Source of the DNA: Bog-473 sp049513455
GTDB lineage: Bacteria; Actinomycetota; Acidimicrobiia; Acidimicrobiales; RAAP-2
Assembly: GCA_049513455.1 (NCBI GenBank)
Contig: JBEKWB010000009.1
Coordinates: forward strand, 42,498 to 106,497
Direction: 5' to 3'
Length of the DNA: 64,000 nt
The position numbers and the translations under genes are program-made. A model generated the notes under the pieces. The model did not search any database and had not been told where the DNA came from. It saw only the letters and a list, made by a program, of their open reading frames with translations. This document shows, piece by piece, positions 16,897 through 25,610 of the stretch; position 1 is the stretch's first letter, and every line of letters starts with the position of its first letter.

Positions 16897-18024
16897 ATGG
16901 AATTCGGCCTTTTCATACAGGGCTACGTCCCGAAATTCCGCCGGGAGGTGGATCCCGACGCCGAGCACCATGCGTTCATGAACGAGATCGAAATCGTCCA
17001 GGCGGCCGACAAGGCCGGCTTCAAGTACGTGTGGGTGACCGAGCACCACTTCCTGGACGAGTACTCGCACCTTTCGGCGAACGACGTCGTGCTCGGGTAC
17101 CTGGCCCACGCCACCGAGCGGATCCACCTGGGTTCGGGCATCTTCAACCCTCTCCCCCAGGTAAACCACCCGGCCAAGGTGGCCGAACGGGTGGCCATGC
17201 TCGACCATCTCTCCGGCGGACGCTTCGAATTCGGCACCGGTCGAGGAGCGGGCAGCCTGGAGATTCTCGGGTTCCTGCCCGACATGAAAGACCTCAGCGG
17301 CACCCGCGAGATCTGGGAGGACGTGATCGGCGAGTTCTCCAAAATGTGGTTGCAGGACGAGTACCAGGGCTACGACGGCAAATTCTGGTCGCTCCCGCCC
17401 CGCAAGGTGCTCCCCAAGCCGTACGGCAAGCTGCACCCGGCCATGTGGTACGCCGCCGGCAACACCTCGAGCTACCAGATGGCGGCGCAGCGAGGTCTGG
17501 GCGTGCTCGGCTTCTCGGTCGGATCCTTCGATGAGCTCGGACCCGTGCTCACGGCCTACAAGGACACGATCGGGAGCGCAGATCCGGTGGGCGCATTCGT
17601 CAACGACAACATCATGGTCACCACGGCGGCCTTCTTGGCCGAGGACGATGCGACGGCGACCGCGTCCGTGCTCAACTCGCACATGACCTACCTCCAGAGC
17701 AACGTCTTTCGCTAACACGACACGTTCCCGCACCCTGAAAATGTTCCATTTTGGCCCGAGCTCATTCCCGACGTCACCGTGGAGGCGGTGCCGCACCTCC
17801 AGGCGGCCGGCACGATCATCGGGGACCCCGACCACGCCCTCGAGCAGTGCAAGCGATGGGAGTCCGCCGGGGCCGATCAGCTCGTCTTCGGTATCGGGAT
17901 GGCCTCCAAGGCGGAGTCCCTCGAGATGGTCCGGCTCATGGGCGAACACGTGATCCCGAAGCTGGACACCGATCCCGTGCACCGGACCACCCGCATGCGT
18001 GAGGCGGCCGCGGCGAAGCTGTAG
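16897..18024 (+). pseudogene. LLM flavin-dependent oxidoreductase interrupted by in-frame TAA
   Basis: A luciferase-like oxidoreductase that would be 375 residues long but carries TAA at 17713-17715, after residue 272. The same frame continues without any shift for 102 more codons with clear family sequence: DTFPHPENVPFWPELIPD, GTIIGDPDHALEQCKRW, QLVFGIGMAS. A single base change from TAC (Tyr) explains it. The first part has the TEHHF motif and the GGRFEFGTGRGAGS loop, and GAGGGG precedes the ATG at 16897. Either a recent pseudogene, an error in the sequence, or a truncated product that has lost the C-terminal barrel strands. Confidence 0.88.
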
Positions 18025-18032
18025 GCGGGCCG

Positions 18033-18050
18033 GGCGAGGGCAACCTCGCC
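18033..18050. terminator. Hairpin between convergent genes
   Basis: GGCGAGG and CCTCGCC form a perfect 7-bp stem closed by a GCAA tetraloop. It lies between the end of the LLM pseudogene (18024) and the end of the minus-strand NTF2-like gene (18053). No T-tract follows on either strand, so if it terminates transcription it is a stem-only, high-GC type, usable in both directions. Confidence 0.5.
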
Positions 18051-18052
18051 GA

Positions 18053-18607
18053 TCAGACCGCGGGAGAGCCCCCCGGACCGTTCTGACGGGCGACACGCTG
18101 GTACACAGGGTCATTCCGGTCGCGACGACCCTTGAGAAACCTGTCCGGAATGGCCGAGAACTCGTCCTCCGCGAACCTCCGGATCCACTCCGTCGTCGCC
18201 ACCCGCCGCGAGAAACGCCAGTCGACAGCCCCGTCCGATGACGCCCGCTGCTCGAGATCGTCGATCCAGCGGAAGCCGATGGCCTGGCCTCGACGCCCGC
18301 CTTCGCCACCGTCGAAGTGCAGCGCCATCCCGTAGCTCTCGCAGCGCGCGAACCCGGGCGCCTCGGGATCGATCTCGACCAGCATGTTCGCCACCAGATG
18401 AACGGTCGAAGAGTAGGTCGCGAGAACGTCCCACACCCAGCGGAGCGCCTCGTCGACGCCTCCGGCGAAGTCCCCGTGGTGGTCATCCGCATCAGGGTGA
18501 TAGCACGACCGCACCATGGCCAGGTCCATCCGGTCGACGCCGCGGCAGTACCGGAGCACCACGTTCTTGACCTCGCGTTCCGCCAGCAGCAGCTGCACGT
18601 CACTCAT
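18053..18607 (-). CDS. SnoaL-like/NTF2-fold protein
   Basis: A 184-residue protein of the SnoaL_4 type, resembling the small subunit of ring-hydroxylating dioxygenases. EVKNVVLRYCRGVDRMD is near the N-terminus, then HPDADDHHG and VHLVANMLVEID. The His-Asp pair in the pocket is compatible with an isomerase or dehydratase, but no partner large subunit is adjacent. The ATG at 18607 is preferred over a GTG five codons earlier because GGAG lies about nine bases before it. Confidence 0.75.
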   Translation of the reverse strand: MSDVQLLLAEREVKNVVLRYCRGVDRMDLAMVRSCYHPDADDHHGDFAGGVDEALRWVWDVLATYSSTVHLVANMLVEIDPEAPGFARCESYGMALHFDGGEGGRRGQAIGFRWIDDLEQRASSDGAVDWRFSRRVATTEWIRRFAEDEFSAIPDRFLKGRRDRNDPVYQRVARQNGPGGSPAV

Positions 18608-18648
18608 GTGATGAGGCTCCACAGCTCAGCTCACTTCGAAGGCATCCG

Positions 18649-18885
18649 TCATTCCGCGAGTTGGTCGTAGATCTCGACCGCTCGGGCGAGATCGTCCGCC
18701 GAGATCTCGAGTCCGTTCGGAGTTCTCCGCGCCCCCAACTCGTGAGTGGTGAAAAAGCTGGCGATCCCCGTGAGGCAATTCATCTCCCCGCCGATGCAGA
18801 TGGTCTCCAGCCTGATCGTCACGGACTTCGCGCACGGGTTATGGCGCCGGAATCGACTGAGCAGCACTTCGAGATCGTTCGTCAT
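18649..18885 (-). CDS. Hypothetical 78-aa protein
   Basis: Not recognised. It contains three cysteines (residues 18, 30 and 37) and a helical C-terminus, ISADDLARAVEIYDQLAE. No good ribosome site precedes the ATG. It ends 41 bases before the SnoaL-like gene on the same strand, so it could be the first gene of that unit. The composition resembles a real protein but support is modest. Confidence 0.45.
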   Translation of the reverse strand: MTNDLEVLLSRFRRHNPCAKSVTIRLETICIGGEMNCLTGIASFFTTHELGARRTPNGLEISADDLARAVEIYDQLAE

Positions 18886-18936
18886 GGGTACCGAACGCTA
18901 ATGCGCCCGGGGCTAAAGCTGGTGGAGGCTCGCGGG

Positions 18937-20544
18937 CTACAGGTGCCCGAACACTTGCGTATCCACGTCATCGACCTCCGCGACGTGGGCGGGCACGTAC
19001 ACCGCCGCCGCAAGTGTGGAGACGATCATCACCGCCACACCCACCAACGCCGCCAGGTGGAGGCCACTCACGAACGCGTGATTGGCGGCCTCCTTCGTGG
19101 CCCGGTCAAGACCAGGCGGCAATGTTCTGGCCACCCCGACCGCGTCCCCGATCTGATCCCCGATCGCCTGGCGCGCTCCGGCGGACACACCGCGCAGCGG
19201 ACCGGCGAGCGCAGCGCGGATGTCGGAATGGTAGGCCGTCGTGGCCAGGCTGCCGACGATGGCCACCCCGAAGGAACCACCGAGAAGCTGCACCATGCCC
19301 CGGAGCCCGGACCCGGCGCCCACCTTGTCCGCAGAGAGTGTGCCCACAACGGCGGTGGAGGCCGGAGCGATGACCAATCCCATACCCGACCCGATCAGGG
19401 TGAACGCAACGCCGATAGTCAAGTAACCAGTATCGACCGTCAGGGTGGCCAGGGTGATCAGACCACCGGTGACCAGCCCCATGCCCCACAACATGACGGT
19501 CCGCAGGCCGAACCGTAACGTGAGGCGTGCCGCCACGTTGCTGCTGATGAGGCTCATGACGGCCAGAGGCAAGAAGCGAATACCCACCCCGAACGGGTCG
19601 GCCCCCAGAACGAATTGGATGTCCTGACTGAGGAGATAGCTCACGCCGAACATGGCGAAGAAGACCGCTGTCACCGCACCCAGCGCGGACGAGAACGTCC
19701 GGTTGGCGAAAAGCGTCAGGTCGAGGAAGGGTTGGCTGCGGCGGCTGTCCCACCACAAGAAGACGAACAACAGCGCGACGGCGAAGATCAGCGAGCCCAC
19801 CACCGTGCTGGAACCCCAGCCGTCGGTGGAGGTGACGATGAGTCCATAGGTCAGCGCTGTCAGCCCGAGGGAGGAGAGGAGGACACCCACCGGATCGAGT
19901 CTGGGGCGATTGACGGCACGGCTCTCCGCGACGGCGAAGAAACCACCGAGGAGTGCGAGAACGGCGACCGGAACATTGATGAGGAAGACAGAGCCCCACC
20001 AAAAATGCTGCAGGAGCCAGCCACCGAGCAGCGGCCCCGCGGCGGAGCCGATGCCGCCCACGCCGGCCCATATTCCGATGGCTCGGGCCCGGTGGTGGCC
20101 GGAAAACATGGTGACGATGAGCGACAAGGTCGCAGGCATCAGGAATGCGGCCCCGAGTCCCATCACGGCCCGGGCCCCGATCAGCGGGCCGGTGGAATGG
20201 ACGAGCGCACAGGCCAGAGAGCCGCCGCCGAATATCGCCACACCGATCAGGAAGAGCCGCCGGCGCCCGAATCGATCTCCCAGTGCACCGCCGAACAGCA
20301 AAAGGACGGCGTTCGTCAAGGTGTAGCTGTCGGCGATCCACTGCAATCCGCTGCTGCTGGGGTGAAGCTCCCGGACCAGGGTCGGCAGCGCGACGTTGAG
20401 CACCGTCTGATCCAACGTGATCAAGAGTACCGTGAAGCACATGACGCCCAGGGCCAGCCATTGCCGCGTGGTGATTCCATCGTCCTCGTGAGGGCCGGCC
20501 GATTCTCGGTGGGGGCTCCGTATTCTCGAAGCGATGGAAGTCAC
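18937..20544 (-). CDS. MFS drug efflux transporter, DHA2 (EmrB/QacA) type
   Basis: A 535-residue inner-membrane proton antiporter with 14 predicted membrane segments. The first contains LLITLDQTVLNVALPTL (DHA2 motif D1). Motif A follows as GALGDRFGRRRLF, and motif C is GIGSAAGPLLGGWL. The GTG at 20544 is chosen because AGGAG lies four bases upstream; a TTG six codons earlier is open but has no site. It follows a TetR gene on the same strand after 87 bases, the usual repressor-pump operon. Confidence 0.92.
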   Translation of the reverse strand: MTSIASRIRSPHRESAGPHEDDGITTRQWLALGVMCFTVLLITLDQTVLNVALPTLVRELHPSSSGLQWIADSYTLTNAVLLLFGGALGDRFGRRRLFLIGVAIFGGGSLACALVHSTGPLIGARAVMGLGAAFLMPATLSLIVTMFSGHHRARAIGIWAGVGGIGSAAGPLLGGWLLQHFWWGSVFLINVPVAVLALLGGFFAVAESRAVNRPRLDPVGVLLSSLGLTALTYGLIVTSTDGWGSSTVVGSLIFAVALLFVFLWWDSRRSQPFLDLTLFANRTFSSALGAVTAVFFAMFGVSYLLSQDIQFVLGADPFGVGIRFLPLAVMSLISSNVAARLTLRFGLRTVMLWGMGLVTGGLITLATLTVDTGYLTIGVAFTLIGSGMGLVIAPASTAVVGTLSADKVGAGSGLRGMVQLLGGSFGVAIVGSLATTAYHSDIRAALAGPLRGVSAGARQAIGDQIGDAVGVARTLPPGLDRATKEAANHAFVSGLHLAALVGVAVMIVSTLAAAVYVPAHVAEVDDVDTQVFGHL

Positions 20545-20631
20545 GTCTCTCCTGGTGTGCAATTGGGAACTACGGGGGTGATTCGCCTATCCCCTCCCCT
20601 TGCGACAGGCTGGTGCGGTGGTCCTGCTCGT

Positions 20632-21252
20632 CTATTTCGGTAGAAGTGGTGTGGCTAACTCCTCGATCCCCCGGTAGACGAACGGCGAAGGCTTTGCTTC
20701 GGCGTCCTGATCTGCCCACGTCTGCAGCGCGGTATTGATCGTCAAGGTGATGGCCCCCGCAATGAGGAGGTTGCGCAGATCCGTGGGCTCGGTGCCCGTG
20801 CGCTCGGCGATCACCTCGGCCATGCGGTCACGCTTGCCGTATGCCTCTTCCAGCCAGCGCGCTCTGAGCGCGGGGGTCTCTTGGATGAGGGCCAGGAACG
20901 AGCGGACCCTGCTCGTGTCCTCCCACCCGGGGGCCAGGGACTGCTCGACCGCCTCTCCCACCGCGATCTGCAGCGACTCTTCGGCCGGTCGATTTCGCAA
21001 CGCGTCGAGGAACAGGTCCAGACTTGTGGTGCCCAGTGCCACGACCAGGTCCTCTTTGGTCGGAAAGTACCGAAAGAACGTCCGCGGGGAGACATCCACC
21101 GCCGCCACAATGTCGTCGATCGTCGTGGCGGCGTAGCCCCGCTCGTAAAAGAGATCTGCCGCGGCCTCGGCGAGTTGGCGCTTCGTGCGCTCCTTCTTGC
21201 GCGCTGCGAGCCCGACCTTCGGTGGTTCCATCGTCAGTGAAGCTGTCGCCAT
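20632..21252 (-). CDS. TetR-family regulator of the MFS pump
   Basis: A 206-residue repressor. The helix-turn-helix covers about residues 18-60 (YAATTIDDIVAAV, VSPRTFFRYFPTKEDL). The C-terminal half is a variable ligand pocket. The start at 21252 has GGGGGAG seven bases upstream; ATGs at 21267 and 21258 are alternatives. It leads an operon with the DHA2 pump and would be relieved by the pump's substrate. Confidence 0.9.
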   Translation of the reverse strand: MATASLTMEPPKVGLAARKKERTKRQLAEAAADLFYERGYAATTIDDIVAAVDVSPRTFFRYFPTKEDLVVALGTTSLDLFLDALRNRPAEESLQIAVGEAVEQSLAPGWEDTSRVRSFLALIQETPALRARWLEEAYGKRDRMAEVIAERTGTEPTDLRNLLIAGAITLTINTALQTWADQDAEAKPSPFVYRGIEELATPLLPK

Positions 21253-21297
21253 GCCCATCTCCCCCATAATTACAGGATCTGCCTAACGCCTGATCAT

Positions 21298-21318
21298 GCC
21301 TTATGGCACAAACTGCCA
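21298..21318. promoter_or_regulatory. Candidate operator upstream of TetR/MFS operon
   Basis: TGGCA, five bases (CAAAC), TGCCA forms a 15-bp inverted repeat at 21304-21318. An overlapping TGCC-TTAT-GGCA repeat is just to its left. Both lie 46-66 bases before the TetR start, where autoregulation would occur. Inferred. Confidence 0.45.
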
Positions 21319-21443
21319 CAATCAAGGTATATGAGGGGGGCGTCCCAGGCAAACCGGGGCGATCGAGGTAGTAGGGCTTCCGCCGACCGGGGCGCCGAGT
21401 GGTGATCCGGCGATCCTTCAGTCAGAGTGGTCGCGACGACCGG

Positions 21444-22304
21444 TTAATTCGGCGCGGCAGGCTGCTTCTCTGCGGTGCGATAGTCGCCGAACTTCGCATC
21501 GCGTTCGGTCAGGGCACCTGTGAGCCCCTTCTCCTGAATTTCCGCGATGAATCGCTCCATTGTCTCGGTATGGATTCCAAGGGCACAGAGCTCGGTGCCC
21601 AGACGAATGGCGGTCCGGATGCCCATGGTCTCCATGCCGCGGTGCACGATCCGCTTGTTGAGCTGAAGGACGTCGGACGGCAGCCTGGCGATGCGCTCTG
21701 CGACCGCCAGAACGTTCTCCTCCAGAGTGTCAATGGGAAACGCCTCATTGGCCCAACCGAGCCGGGCCGCCTCGGTCCCGGAGATCGAATCCCCGGTCAG
21801 CATCATCTTCATGGCCGTCCGCATGCCAAGGAACCAGGAGTGAAAGTGCATGTCCGGAACGCCGAATCGGACGGCCGGGTAACCCATTTGGGCATCCTCG
21901 GCAATGAAGACCAGGTCGCAGCACGTGGCGAGTTCACTCCCTCCGGCCAAGCAGTACCCGTGCACCTGTGCGATCACCGGCTTGGCGAGATCCCAGATGC
22001 CCATCCACCCGTCGGTGACGTGCCGCGGCCAGGCACCTTCACCGGCCGCAGTGAAATAGGGCAAGTCAAGGCCCTCATTTCCGTTTCCCAGGTCGTATCC
22101 GGCACTGAAGCTCTTGCCATTTCCTCGGAGGATGGTCACGCGCACGTCAGGGTCTCGATCGTGATCCTGCAACGCGCGCAGGATGTCGCCTCGCAAGGTG
22201 TGATTGAGGGCGTTTCGCTTTTCCGGCCGGTTGAGCGAAATACGGCGGACGCGCGGCTTTGGCTCGTCGACCTCAATGAGTGAATACGTCACAACCCCCA
22301 CCAT
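21444..22304 (-). CDS. Enoyl-CoA hydratase/isomerase family protein
   Basis: A 286-residue crotonase-fold protein acting on acyl-CoA. The CoA and oxyanion segments are SFSAGYDLG near residue 65 and HGYCLAGGSELA near residue 115; the usual Glu of the first catalytic position appears in GGSELA. The N-terminal strand is RVRRISLNRPEKRNAL. The ATG at 22304 gives a normal length; a GTG at 22292 after GGTGGGGG is an alternative. No pathway partner is adjacent. Confidence 0.88.
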   Translation of the reverse strand: MVGVVTYSLIEVDEPKPRVRRISLNRPEKRNALNHTLRGDILRALQDHDRDPDVRVTILRGNGKSFSAGYDLGNGNEGLDLPYFTAAGEGAWPRHVTDGWMGIWDLAKPVIAQVHGYCLAGGSELATCCDLVFIAEDAQMGYPAVRFGVPDMHFHSWFLGMRTAMKMMLTGDSISGTEAARLGWANEAFPIDTLEENVLAVAERIARLPSDVLQLNKRIVHRGMETMGIRTAIRLGTELCALGIHTETMERFIAEIQEKGLTGALTERDAKFGDYRTAEKQPAAPN

Positions 22305-22774
22305 CCATTCTCGAGAACGCAGCGTGCTGCGTGGCGTGAACCAGCTTCGACCTTTATAGTTCAATTTCGTTTCAGGCGAGGCGGCGGAATCTGCCAGAGC
22401 ACGCGGGCATCGCCCACCGATTTCGGGAGGCGGGATACGCGGCGCGGTGTGTGCGAGCAGCTCAGGCGAGACCGCCGTTGCCGTCGACCGGGAGTGGCGG
22501 ACGGACCCGGTGAACACCGACCCGAGAGACAGCCGTGCGTCACCACGGCGCGACGCGGCTCGGCGCGATGGTGCGATCGACCTCCACACTCGCGGGCAGC
22601 GCGGGCCGCGAGTGTGTCAGGGCGTTTGGCATGCCGGAGCAGGTGACATCGGGGAGGGACCGCCCGCAAGGAGGCGGCGGTCGGGAAGGGACTCCCGCCG
22701 GCCTGCGAGCCGCCTGATTTCACGGCTGGCCACAGCGGGACGAACGTGTGTTCGCATACCGCTATCATCGCAGC
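22305..22774. other. 470-bp gap without a recognised gene; structured DNA
   Basis: The divergent gap between the enoyl-CoA hydratase and AlkB-like genes. Reading frames here have no protein-like composition. Its right half holds three consecutive perfect inverted repeats (22585-22697, listed separately). Its left end, around 22350-22375, is AT-rich and is the likely hydratase promoter. Confidence 0.6.
22585..22697. ncRNA. Possible structured RNA or leader: three successive hairpins
   Basis: Stem 1: CACACTCGCGG and CCGCGAGTGTG, 11 bp with a 10-base loop (22585-22616). Stem 2: GACCGCC and GGCGGTC, 7 bp (22658-22682). Stem 3: CGGGA and TCCCG with a 6-base loop (22682-22697). They precede the AlkB-like gene by about 80 bases. 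No known riboswitch core matched on reading. Strand and transcription are unproven. Confidence 0.3.
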
Positions 22775-23404
22775 ATGCAGCCGGTCTATCAGCCCTCTCT
22801 CTTGGACGGCGGGACGACAGTCGGAGTCTCGACGATCACCCCCGGGGATGAACGGACGCTTCTCGCCGAGGGAGCATGGGTTGAGCTTCGTCGCAACTGG
22901 GTCTCGGGGTCCGATCGGCTTTTCGACCACCTGTCGGAAGTGGTTCCGTGGAGAGCTGAGCGGCGACGGATGTACGACCGGGTACTGGATGTCCCGAGGT
23001 TGGTCGCCTTCTACGACGAGGAGCAGCAGCTGCCCGATCCCGCGCTGGAGACGATGAGGGCAGCTCTCAGCGAGAACTTCTGGCCCGAGGTCGGAGAGCC
23101 GTTTCGGACCGTCGGGCTCTGCCTGTACCGGGACGGCAATGACAGCGTGGCATGGCACGGCGACACGATCGGTCGCGCCAGCACGGACGACACGCTGGTG
23201 GCGATCGTCTCCTTGGGCACGCCGAGGAGCTTCTTCTTGCGCCCGCGAGGTGGGGGGCCCTCGTCCCATTTCGAGCTGGGGAGAGGCGACCTCCTGGTGA
23301 TGGGCGGGAGCTGCCAGCGAACATGGGAACATTGCGTGCCCAAACGTTCCCGCGCCCAGGGACCGCGGATCAGCATCCAGTTTCGCCCTGCCGGCGTGCG
23401 CTGA
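22775..23404 (+). CDS. AlkB-like 2-oxoglutarate/Fe(II) dioxygenase
   Basis: A 209-residue protein of the AlkB family, which repairs N-alkylated bases by oxidative demethylation. Iron ligands are H128 and D130 in WHGDTIG and H186 in WEHCVPK. Arginines near the end, in RISIQFRP, would bind 2-oxoglutarate. The nucleotide-recognition lid is upstream, around RRRMYDRV. The ATG at 22775 is taken as start; a GTG nine codons earlier is open. Monocistronic. Confidence 0.88.
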   Translation: MQPVYQPSLLDGGTTVGVSTITPGDERTLLAEGAWVELRRNWVSGSDRLFDHLSEVVPWRAERRRMYDRVLDVPRLVAFYDEEQQLPDPALETMRAALSENFWPEVGEPFRTVGLCLYRDGNDSVAWHGDTIGRASTDDTLVAIVSLGTPRSFFLRPRGGGPSSHFELGRGDLLVMGGSCQRTWEHCVPKRSRAQGPRISIQFRPAGVR

Positions 23405-23589
23405 CTGTGCCCAAGGTCGACGCGGGCCGCAGAAAGTCTGTGCACGCGCTTGGCGCGAGCACTTGGTAGCTTGCAGCCGGAGCGAACGCCCCAGAGCCCG
23501 ATGTCCATATCCACCCGACACCACGTCTCCATCACGCATGTCGGTGTCGGGGTCCAGGGCTGGGCGCGCATCGACAAGGAGATGAACAG

Positions 23590-24795
23590 ATGAGCGAATC
23601 CCGCCAACCGAAACCCCTGCCCAACTGGGCCGACCAGATGAGGGCGCTCGAACGGGTCGGCGACAACCTGATCGCCAAGTGGCGGCCGGACGGGGCGACC
23701 GAGACCGAGACCCAGGACATGAACAAGCTCGCCTTCTCGATTCTCGCCAGCGGTTACCTTTGCCGGGTCTACACGGACGCGCACCGACCGGTCTTCATGC
23801 CGTTGTGGAATTACGCGGTCAACCAAGGTGGCCCCGACCCCGATTACATCTACTCGACGGCCGAGATCGACGCGCAGGGCGTCTACGAGATATCCGGATA
23901 CCGCGGCACGAGTCGCTTCGTGGAGATCACTCAGCAAAGTTTCGACATGATGCATCCGTCGGACATGGAGCAGGGCAGTCCGGTCCCGACGATCAACGAC
24001 CTCGACGACCTCCAACTCGACGAGAACGGCTACTTCAAGGTTGTGTTGAGCGCCGAACGCCCCCCCGACTACAGCGGTGACTGGTGGGAGCTGCACCCAG
24101 GTGCCCGCAGGCTCCTGATGCGCAAGTGCGCCTGCGACTGGGATCGCGAGATCGACGCGCGGGTGGCCATAAGCCGCGTGGACGACACGGGCGGCGACAT
24201 GTCACCGGAGGAAATCGCCCGCCGATTCTCCGATATGGCCGCCTGGATCGAGGGAATGATCGAGTTCGACATGAAGCTCGTGGGCTACTACCGCGAGCAT
24301 CACGGCGTCAACACGATCTTGCGCTCTTCGAAGATAGATTCCATGGGCGGATTGCCCAAACAGGCGTATTACGACGGTATCCACGAGATTGACGACAACG
24401 AAGCCTTGATTTTGGAGACCGAACTCCCGAAGGAGTGCCGCTACTGGCAGGCACTCGTCGGCGATGACCGCTTCTGCACCGTGGACTGGGTGAACCGGCA
24501 GTCGAGCCTCAACGACTCACAAGCTCACATCGACAGTGACGGCAAATTTCGGGCCGTCATCTCGCGCCTCGACCCGGGGGTGCCGAACTGGCTCGACAAG
24601 ACCGACTACCCGTGGGGAATCATTCAGATGCGTTGGAACCGGGCGAGCGACTATCCCGACCCGACGATCAAGAAAGTGCCGCTGGGCGAGGTGCGCAGCC
24701 ACCTGCCAGATGACACGCCGGTCGTCACTCCGGCCCAGCGTCGTGAGGATCTACGCCACCGGCGCGACAGCGCGCAACTACGGCGCATCTGGTAG
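23590..24795 (+). CDS. DUF1214 domain protein (second copy)
   Basis: A 401-residue protein related to the DUF1214 gene at 14465 but longer and more divergent. The C-terminal domain contains RYWQALVGDDRF and LDPGVPNWLDKTDYPWG, matching CAFWNVCLWNP and PGHPNWISTAGHHKG in the other copy. AAGGAG lies eight bases before the ATG. Function unknown; such proteins cluster with lipid catabolism. It stands alone and converges with a VOC gene. The gap 24796-24938 holds nothing recognised. Confidence 0.78.
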   Translation: MSESRQPKPLPNWADQMRALERVGDNLIAKWRPDGATETETQDMNKLAFSILASGYLCRVYTDAHRPVFMPLWNYAVNQGGPDPDYIYSTAEIDAQGVYEISGYRGTSRFVEITQQSFDMMHPSDMEQGSPVPTINDLDDLQLDENGYFKVVLSAERPPDYSGDWWELHPGARRLLMRKCACDWDREIDARVAISRVDDTGGDMSPEEIARRFSDMAAWIEGMIEFDMKLVGYYREHHGVNTILRSSKIDSMGGLPKQAYYDGIHEIDDNEALILETELPKECRYWQALVGDDRFCTVDWVNRQSSLNDSQAHIDSDGKFRAVISRLDPGVPNWLDKTDYPWGIIQMRWNRASDYPDPTIKKVPLGEVRSHLPDDTPVVTPAQRREDLRHRRDSAQLRRIW

Positions 24796-24938
24796 CGATT
24801 CCCTGCTGACCCGACCCCTCAAGGTTGATCGGTCAGCCGTTCGATCTCGGCGACGGTCACGCGCATCAATTCGGTCGGCGAGAGATCAGCAGCGAGATGC
24901 TCAGCGCTGGTCGCACGCCCCGATCCCCTCAGCCAGGG

Positions 24939-25517
24939 TCATGAGGGCGTGCGGTAGCCATTTCGTGTGAGCAGGCGGACGGGATCCGCTCCGTCCCATT
25001 CGGCACAGGTCTGGGCGATCTTTCCGAGCTGCTGCAGGAATTCAGGAGTCTCCTCGACGACCTCCGTGAAGAAACCGAAGTCGCGCACGGTGTCGAAGTA
25101 CGAAAGCCGGCTGCCATTGGCGATGATCTCGCTCGCCAACTCGTAGCCCAGATGCGCAAAGTGCGCTTTCTTACCCTCGTAATCGGGTGTGACGGTGCAG
25201 AGCTGGTGAAAGCCCGACTCTGCCTTGGCGAACAGGTCACGAAAGACGCTCGCTCGATCGCAGCGCTGTTGGATGAGTTCGATCTGCACGGGTCCGGCCT
25301 GTGCGACGGCGATCTGCATGTCGATCGCCGACTCCGTGCCACGATACGTGCAGGACACCTCCACCGGGGGCAGTACGTGAAAGGGACCGACGCCGTGGAC
25401 GCGGGCCCAGCGCGCCGCGGCAGACAGGAGGTCGTCTACGACGAAGCCGAGCTGAAAGAAACGGAATTCGCCATCGGGCCAGGGCTGCTGAAACAGGCGA
25501 TGTTCCATCGGCATCAT
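24939..25517 (-). CDS. VOC-family protein
   Basis: A 192-residue vicinal-oxygen-chelate protein. It has FRFFQLGFVVDDL at the first module, then RWARVHGVGPFHVL, and FHQLCTVTPDYE opening the second module with a candidate metal His. It resembles the methylmalonyl-CoA epimerase/glyoxalase-like group found beside acyl-CoA genes. The start at 25517 follows GGAGA; the frame is open upstream without a site. It lies 93 bases downstream of the TesB gene on the same strand and may share its transcript. Confidence 0.78.
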   Translation of the reverse strand: MMPMEHRLFQQPWPDGEFRFFQLGFVVDDLLSAAARWARVHGVGPFHVLPPVEVSCTYRGTESAIDMQIAVAQAGPVQIELIQQRCDRASVFRDLFAKAESGFHQLCTVTPDYEGKKAHFAHLGYELASEIIANGSRLSYFDTVRDFGFFTEVVEETPEFLQQLGKIAQTCAEWDGADPVRLLTRNGYRTPS

Positions 25518-25610
25518 CGGAAGGTCTCCGTGCGTTCTCTTCGGTGGGGATGGTCGGGCGCACACCGGGGCCCGAACCACTCTAGACCGCGACGTTCGCC
25601 TCGCTCGGGG

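Noticed and set aside
17713..17715. Programmed readthrough of the TAA stop
   Set aside because: No downstream stem or UGA/selenocysteine context is evident; TAA is the least leaky stop. Mutation or sequence error is simpler.
16744..18603. 619-codon minus-strand frame across the LLM pseudogene
   Set aside because: Antisense shadow. The LLM frame on the plus strand has clear family motifs on both sides of its stop.
18937..20544. TTG at 20562 as the start of the MFS transporter
   Set aside because: It has no ribosome site, whereas the GTG at 20544 has AGGAG at good spacing and the first membrane segment starts well after both.
22625..22740. Resemblance to a cobalamin-type riboswitch (GGTGA, CCGCAA and GGGAAGGG pieces)
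   Set aside because: The conserved core order and the closing GCGAGCCAGGAGACC-like segment do not match, and the downstream AlkB gene is not a B12 gene.
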